From: Whitmania pigra
Lineage: Eukaryota; Annelida; Clitellata; Hirudinida; Haemopidae
Direction of reading: 5' to 3'
Length of the DNA stretch: 64,000 nt
NCBI GenBank assembly: GCA_021613335.1
Contig: JAJTWR010000326.1
Span: 186,001 to 250,000 of the forward strand
Numbering within the stretch: position 1 is the stretch's first letter; each line of letters starts with the position of its first letter. Both the position numbers and the translations under genes were made by a program. Of the stretch, positions 58,027 to 64,000 are shown in pieces. The notes beneath the pieces are model-generated. The model was not told where the DNA came from and did no database searches. It saw only the letters and a list, made by a program, of their open reading frames with translations.

Positions 58027-59386
58027 ATGTCCTCAGTCCAAGTATCGAACATTTCGAGAATAAACCTGGTCGAAGCTTCATCTCCTCCTCGCAAAACCTT
58101 CTCCAACCGAGGCAACTTCAAGCCTCGGAAACACATCAAGTTTCAAGACCAACTGACGGCCGAAGCTGACACTCCAAAGAAATCAAAAAAATCACCAAGA
58201 AAACTAAAGATGAGCGATAATATGGCCGAGAATGAAGATGACCGCTGGAGTTCAATTCACGAGATCGAAGATCACCCGATGACCTCCTCCATCATCAACA
58301 ACAACAACAACAATCAACAACAACAACAACAGCCTCTGAAATGGAAGAAACTCTTCAGGAAACACAAGGTCGCCATATTGGAAATGCTGAGAGATACAGA
58401 AGAGAAACAAGATGGAGGCAGGTTTGAGTAGAATTTAATTGTTAATTTATTCCTAATTAATACAGGTGGATTGTTACCTCGTAGGATTGTCTCGAATGAG
58501 CAAATGGGTAAAGAGATGAACGAGAGGAGGATTTACGCATTATTTAAGTTATTTAAGTTATTTAAGTTGTTTAAGTTATTTTTCTTAAATAAAATATGTT
58601 AAAAATACAATAGTATGTAAAATAAAAATATTCATACTTTTTATAATTTACAATTAATTAGAGGTAAACTTTGTTGAGTTGCAACATTTTCAATTAAATA
58701 TATTTTAAATAACTTAGAAATTATTTTTAAATAAAAACAAAACACTGATAAATTTCTTTCTGAATCTTTCAACTTGAACAGTAAGTGGAATTTACAACCC
58801 CAGTGGAAACCTTTAAACAAAGAAATTATAACTCTCCATTTTATCGATCAAGAATTTATCCCGGTAAACTGTCACTATTATTAATGTAATAATATACATT
58901 ATTAATGTAAAATATATATATTAGTTTATACAATAGTTAACTATGTTAATATGTTAATGATATCATTACTATTAGTTTAGATTACGATTAGCATAGTGAG
59001 CATTAAATGGGCACACTTAATCAGTAATCACTTGGAAATTATTGAACATCTCATCGTGTCAATCAATTTCAAACATTTTAACTGTAAGAATCGGATCTAA
59101 TTAATACGCAAATAATTAACCATATTAATTATATGCACTTATAAATTACAGGCTAAAAAATTAATTAATGAAACATCATCTGAAGATGACTTTCTTGTAA
59201 CACTCGATCGGTTTATGAATAATTAAAAGAATATGCAATGTATATTGTACGGTGTGTATGTATTCCTACACATTTCTGGACTAGCCATCGGAGATGATAT
59301 GCATAATAATGAGGGATTTCAACGACAACAATTCATAATTATTTATTTAAGAGATGTCCATTGCGTAACCAAGATGATTTGGACTT

Positions 59387-59476
<90 letters not shown>

Positions 59477-60362
59477 TGCTAATTAAATAACAAAGCAACA
59501 TTCAAGTTGAACCACGATTGTTCGGAAGCATAAATATGAAGAAATGCAACGGCCTAAGAGGAAGCAAGTAATAGACTTAATGAATCGTGGCCTCTGATTG
59601 ATCGCTTTCTGGAAACATTGTTTCCACTTACAAGATTCGTGTTTTTATCTATTCATCCACCCGTCCACCTTTCTATTCATCCATCCACCCATTCATTCAT
59701 TTATTCATCTATTCATATATTAACCAGCCGCCTATCCATTTTCCTGCTATCCATTCATCCATCTGTCCTTCCAAAATGATAATTTTAACCTCTTACCAGA
59801 GGCCAAGCATATAATTATCATAAATTATTCAAACCTCAACGAGATAAGAACTTAAGGAAAAGCTTGAGAATAATCTTTATTTTCGAAGCTCTTTAAATTC
59901 CGTTGAAACGCTTTCAACGTTATAATCATCCTAAAAAATGTAATTATCACTTCGATAAAACATAATTATTTCAAATCGAAAAAAATACTTTTTCAACTAA
60001 TTAGTTAAACAAATGGAATAAATTTTGAAGCATCGTATTTCGTGGAATTGTTAAGAAATTCGAAAATATTCGATCCATTCCAAACACAGCTGGATCGATG
60101 TTCGTAACTGCATCACACGACACATTGATTGGCAAAACAATCAGAACAATGTCGATATGCGCACTGGAACATTCCATGTTCCCTTATTATCGTCATTTTT
60201 TATTTTTTATGATTTCTTATTATCGCCATCTTTGATTTTTTTTATGATTTCTTATTATCGTCATCTTATGGTTTCTGATTATCGCTGAGCATGATTGACG
60301 TGTCAAGCAATATTTTTCAATTCTTAATTGGCATTTCTTCACTTTAATTGACAATTTACTTT

Positions 60363-60397
<35 letters not shown>

Positions 60398-62912
60398 TAA
60401 TTACTATATAATGAGTTTATATTTTATGTTTTTTTTAATTTTTGTTCAAAACTAAACAATGATTTAATTTGAGTACGATTGGATAAAAAATAAGTTTTTT
60501 TGAGAAAAGCCAATTAATTGTTTTGTTAACGTACATTTCCCATCACTACATGTCTTTGGTGACAAAAGCTATGCTTTATTATTTAAATTGTCGTTATAAA
60601 TATTGCATTTATTATTATTATTTATAATTGTTATGCATTTATTTCATTTTTAATGCAAAACACTTAACTATCGCTTGCTTATGCTTGCATAACTCATGAA
60701 ATTGAACGAATAAATCCACTGAAAGGATACAACGTTTGGTTAGTTTTAAGTTTTGCATGGTAATAAATTAACAATAAATAAAGGTTTACATGGCAATAAA
60801 TTAACAATAAATAAATTTTACATAGTAATAAATTAACAATAAATAAAGTTTTACATGGTAATAAATTAACAATAAATAAAGGTTTACATGGTAATAAATT
60901 AACAATAAATAAAGTTTTACATTGTAATAAATTAACAATAAATAAAGTTTTACATGGCAATAAATTAACAATAAATAAAGGTTTACATGGCAATAAATTA
61001 ACAATAAATAAATTTTACATAGTAATAAATTAACAATAAATAAAGTTTTACATGGTAATAAATTAACAATAAATAAAGGTTTACATGGTAATAAATTAAC
61101 AATAAATAAAGTTTTACATTGTAATAAATTAACAATAAATAAAGTTTTACATGGCAATAAATTAACAATAAATAAAAATTTACATGGCAATAAATTAACA
61201 ACAAAAAAGTTTTACATTGTAATAAATTAACAATAAATAAAGGTTTACATGTTAATAAATTAACAATAAATAAAGTTTTACATTGTAATAAATTAACAAT
61301 AAATAAAGGTTTACATGGTAATAAATTAACAATAAATAAAATTTTACATGGCAATAAATTAACAAACTCGGTCGCACATGTTCACGAGAAGCAACATTTC
61401 AACAAAGCATCAAAGCATCAAAGCATCAAAGGAGGTAAAAATTTAAAGCTTCTTCATCAAATATGCAACTCCATTCTCTTTTTTTTTTTGCTCCTGCGAA
61501 ACTTTTCCAGATTTTTGTGTCCGAACAAAAACATTTCTTCGCCACTGGTTGAGCCTGTTTAAGTCATTCTGTTGGTGTCTAAAAATAATACATCAATCAT
61601 ATTAACTGTTCTTATACATTAATGACTATTATTGCTTTAAATAATACATTAATTACGTATTTATAAACAAGTTGTTATATCTTAGTTTTGTCAATAAATA
61701 TAAAAACAAAAATCAATTTATTTGAAAACGTTTTGTTCTATAAAGAGCACATGACATCTGGTTATTAGTTTATTAGAATCAAAAAATTATTAATGAATCC
61801 AAATATTAAAATAACAAATTACCATATACATTATTATTCCAGAAATTATTAAATATTCCTAGCGCAATAAAATCATCACAAATTTCACAAACATGACCGA
61901 ATTAGTCCATTACGATTATAATTTATTTGATCCATTTCAAATCCAGAGCGACCCTCGGATTGGACGCCCAGCAGAGCGTCAATGGCCGCCTTGAGAAGAT
62001 GTACCTCGAAGGATCAGAAACGAAATCACGTGTCCCCGTTGAGTCATCGTTGAAGAGGACGAGTGATTCTTACATCAGATCAGCCATTCCTTACCTGCCC
62101 AGACCTGCTGCTATTGCCTGCCTCGTTATCAACATACTCTTACCTGGTGTCGGTGGGCACTATTTATTAGTAATAATTAAAAACTTAATAAATTAATCAT
62201 GCTTAAATTTACTTGCTCAAATTAATTTTTAATGTAAATGTTATGCAATACCATCCCTGTAATAAGACAACAAAAACAGGTATTATGAGGTTTAATAATA
62301 TTTATGCGGACACATTGACCAAACAAGTCATAAACTGTCTAGTAATTAATTAACCAATCATCTGAGCAGGTAGCGTTTGTAAATTAATTTATTAGTCAAC
62401 CAATCATCGTACAGGTGCTTCTAATAATTAATTAATAAATTAACCAATCATTCGTGCAGGTACGATGGTCAGCGGTGTGTTTGTGTTCGTGTGTGGCGAG
62501 GTGAGGATGATGTCAAAGAGCAGTGGTAAGATTTCAACGTTTTGCATCAACATGGCAGTTGGAAGTATGCAAATGATGACGGTTCCATTCCTCTTCGTTG
62601 GATGGATGTGGAGCCTCGTGTGGGGCATTTACTTCATCCTCTTATCAGGTACCCTGAACTCGCCATTATTTTTTAATTTGTTAATAATAATATTAATTAT
62701 TTGATTAACTAAGTAGTATTACTATTTGATTTCTCTGGTCTATAATATCGGTATATAATATAATATAAAAATTGTTGATATTATTTAAAATTGAATTGTG
62801 ACAATTTAATCGTAAATAAATATTCTAAAATTCATCTTTCATCATCATCGTCATTGTCATCATCATCATCATTGTCGTCGTCGTCATCCTCATAGCTATC
62901 ATCTTCCTCTGA
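58027..62912 (+). CDS. Stum/SPEC3-domain membrane protein
   Basis: Small membrane-protein family. Fly Stum is needed for mechanical sensing in proprioceptive neurons, and SPEC3 is a sea-urchin ciliated-ectoderm protein. Exons: 58027-58421, 61947-62152, 62460-62648 and a possible last exon 62896-62912 (AIIFL then TGA). All phases agree; 268 residues if the last exon is right. The SPEC3 domain is clear: YIRSAIPYLPRPAAIACLVI, then LLPGVG, split by an intron before TMVSGVFVFVCGEV, then INMAVGSMQMMTVPFLFVGW and MWSLVWGIYFILLS, with two main hydrophobic regions. Exon 1 gives a long, polar, Lys/Ser-rich N-terminal tail with Asn and Gln runs, probably cytoplasmic and poorly ordered. The 3.5-kb first intron holds CAA repeats and a 33-bp minisatellite. 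The family call rests on exons 2 and 3; exon 1 is joined by phase and position. Confidence 0.8.
59390..59476. repeat. (CAA)n microsatellite
   Basis: About 85 bp of almost perfect ACA/CAA repeat in the first intron of the Stum/SPEC3 gene. Confidence 0.95.
60755..61366. repeat. 33-bp minisatellite, about 18 copies, with 198-bp higher order
   Basis: Unit GGTTTACATGGCAATAAATT followed by AACAATAAATAAA, exactly 33 bp. The pattern of variants (GGTTTACATGGC, ATTTTACATAGT, GTTTTACATGGT, GTTTTACATTGT) repeats after six units (for example at 60781 and 60978), so a 198-bp block was itself duplicated. Being a multiple of three and stop-free on the minus strand, it gives long frames reading LPCKTLFIVNL over and over, with no other coding sign. 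Confidence 0.92.
61390..61432. repeat. GCATCAAA tandem repeat
   Basis: Four short tandem copies of AAAGCATC, a few tens of bases past the minisatellite. Confidence 0.8.
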
Positions 62913-64000
62913 GTAACCTATTGAATTAATGGCTGGAATAGTAATTACATTATTGAATGCTGATAATATTAATAAGCAATGTTTATTTAGTTAATTGAAA
63001 TATGACTAGTTATTCTTTGCTTAAAATAATTGATTGGCAGATGAAACAATGCCTTAAAAGTTGATTTTCGTGGATTACACAAAATATTAACGCATATTAA
63101 ATGATTTTATGAATGTCGTCTTGAAAAGCTCAATGAAATCATAAAGCGATGGTGTTGATGATGACGACGACAACTACGACGATGACAATGAGGATGATGA
63201 CATAAATCCTGTTGAGCTATATAAGGAGCGTGCGGATAAATTTAATATTCCAGCATTTCCTGGGAGACCTATCTCGTATGCTTGTCTTTTTGTGTTCATA
63301 TTTTTCAATGGCCATACTCGTGCTGGACGAATATAATGCCATCTTACGTGGAGCAATATGTCAACACAGCAATTACTTCATATTTACTTTAAGAATTACT
63401 GTTGAAAATATTATTACAGTAAAATGTAATTCTGATGATATTTAGTTATAAATTTATACATCTCTGACAACAACAACAACAACAACAATCACAACAATTA
63501 TAATACCTTGATTTTTTTTATTATTATTTAATTATTTATTTCATAAAAATTATTAATAATTCATCCCATTAGCCTATCACATGATTTAAAAGTTGGTGGT
63601 AATGGGTGGATGGAGTGAAAATGAATTGCAGGAGTTGAAAGCAGGAAATGAAATTTACAACTTTCAACAGCATTGGTTATTCAGCATGCTTAGTTCGACC
63701 ATCCACACAAATATTCGTTCGTCCATCCACCTATTAAATCATCCGGCTATCCATTAGTTCATCCATCCATCCATCCATCCATCCATCCATCCATCCATCC
63801 ATACATTATTTCATTCATCTAAATCATGAATCTATCCATTATATAATTCATTCATCCATCCATTCATTAATTCATTCACCCATCTGTCTGTTAAATCATC
63901 CATCCGTCCATTAATTAATTAATTAATTCATCCATCTATCTATTAATTCACCACTCTGCTAATTAATGCATCTACCCAAGTTCCAATCTGTCAACGAAAA
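62913..64000. other. Right-end spacer, repeat-rich
   Basis: No gene supported. It contains a CATC-family run (63735-63960, mostly CATCCATC and ATTAATTA), a CAA run at 63469-63490 and a GAC/GAT-rich patch at 63150-63200. An open frame at 63212-63445 has no family likeness. Confidence 0.5.

Noticed and set aside
60694..61354. Minus-strand frames with an 11-residue repeat, looking like a repeat protein; also the regular spacing suggested CRISPR
   Set aside because: It is a head-to-tail minisatellite with no spacers between units, and the frame is open only because the unit is 33 bp without stops.

Overview
The window is animal nuclear DNA. It is AT-rich, its genes are split by many short GT-AG introns, its introns and spacers are full of trinucleotide microsatellites (ATT, GAT, CAA), and it carries a tRNA-derived SINE plus degraded hAT, LINE, Gypsy and Copia elements. 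The proteins are clearly bilaterian but diverged from vertebrate ones. A lophotrochozoan, perhaps an annelid such as a leech, is my guess and rests only on overall character. Exon limits below were set by hand from GT/AG sites, reading-phase agreement and remembered family landmarks.

Layout, left to right. 1-13028 (+): 3' part of a PLEKHH1/2 (MAX-1)-like MyTH4-FERM gene. 13969-17170 (-): ATG14, convergent with it. 18085-19124: a decayed hAT transposon with recognisable termini and an 8-bp target-site duplication. 19706-21536 (+): EIF3K. 22762-23992 (+): a MOLO1-type acetylcholine-receptor modulator. 24409-26880 (-): UTP11, convergent with MOLO1. 28242-51162 (+): a TBC1D1/TBC1D4 (AS160)-type Rab GAP in 19 exons; one 12.7-kb intron (36746-49411) is packed with nested retrotransposon and hAT debris, nearly all antisense to the gene, plus a 161-bp satellite. 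51250-52210 (+): a LINE 3' end just past that gene. 53834-55873 (+): an unrecognised cysteine-rich type I membrane protein. 58027-62912 (+): a Stum/SPEC3-domain gene whose first intron holds a 33-bp minisatellite. 62913-64000: repeat-rich sequence with no gene seen.

The genes do not form a pathway. They cover unrelated jobs: neuronal guidance/cytoskeleton (PLEKHH), autophagy initiation (ATG14), translation (EIF3K), receptor modulation (MOLO1), ribosome biogenesis (UTP11), Rab-controlled vesicle traffic (TBC1D1/4) and mechanosensation (Stum). The phase-consistent models for ATG14 (471 aa), EIF3K (219 aa), UTP11 (253 aa), MOLO1 (255 aa), TBC1D1/4 (1114 aa) and the unknown membrane protein (350 aa) all close without a frameshift, so these genes look intact.
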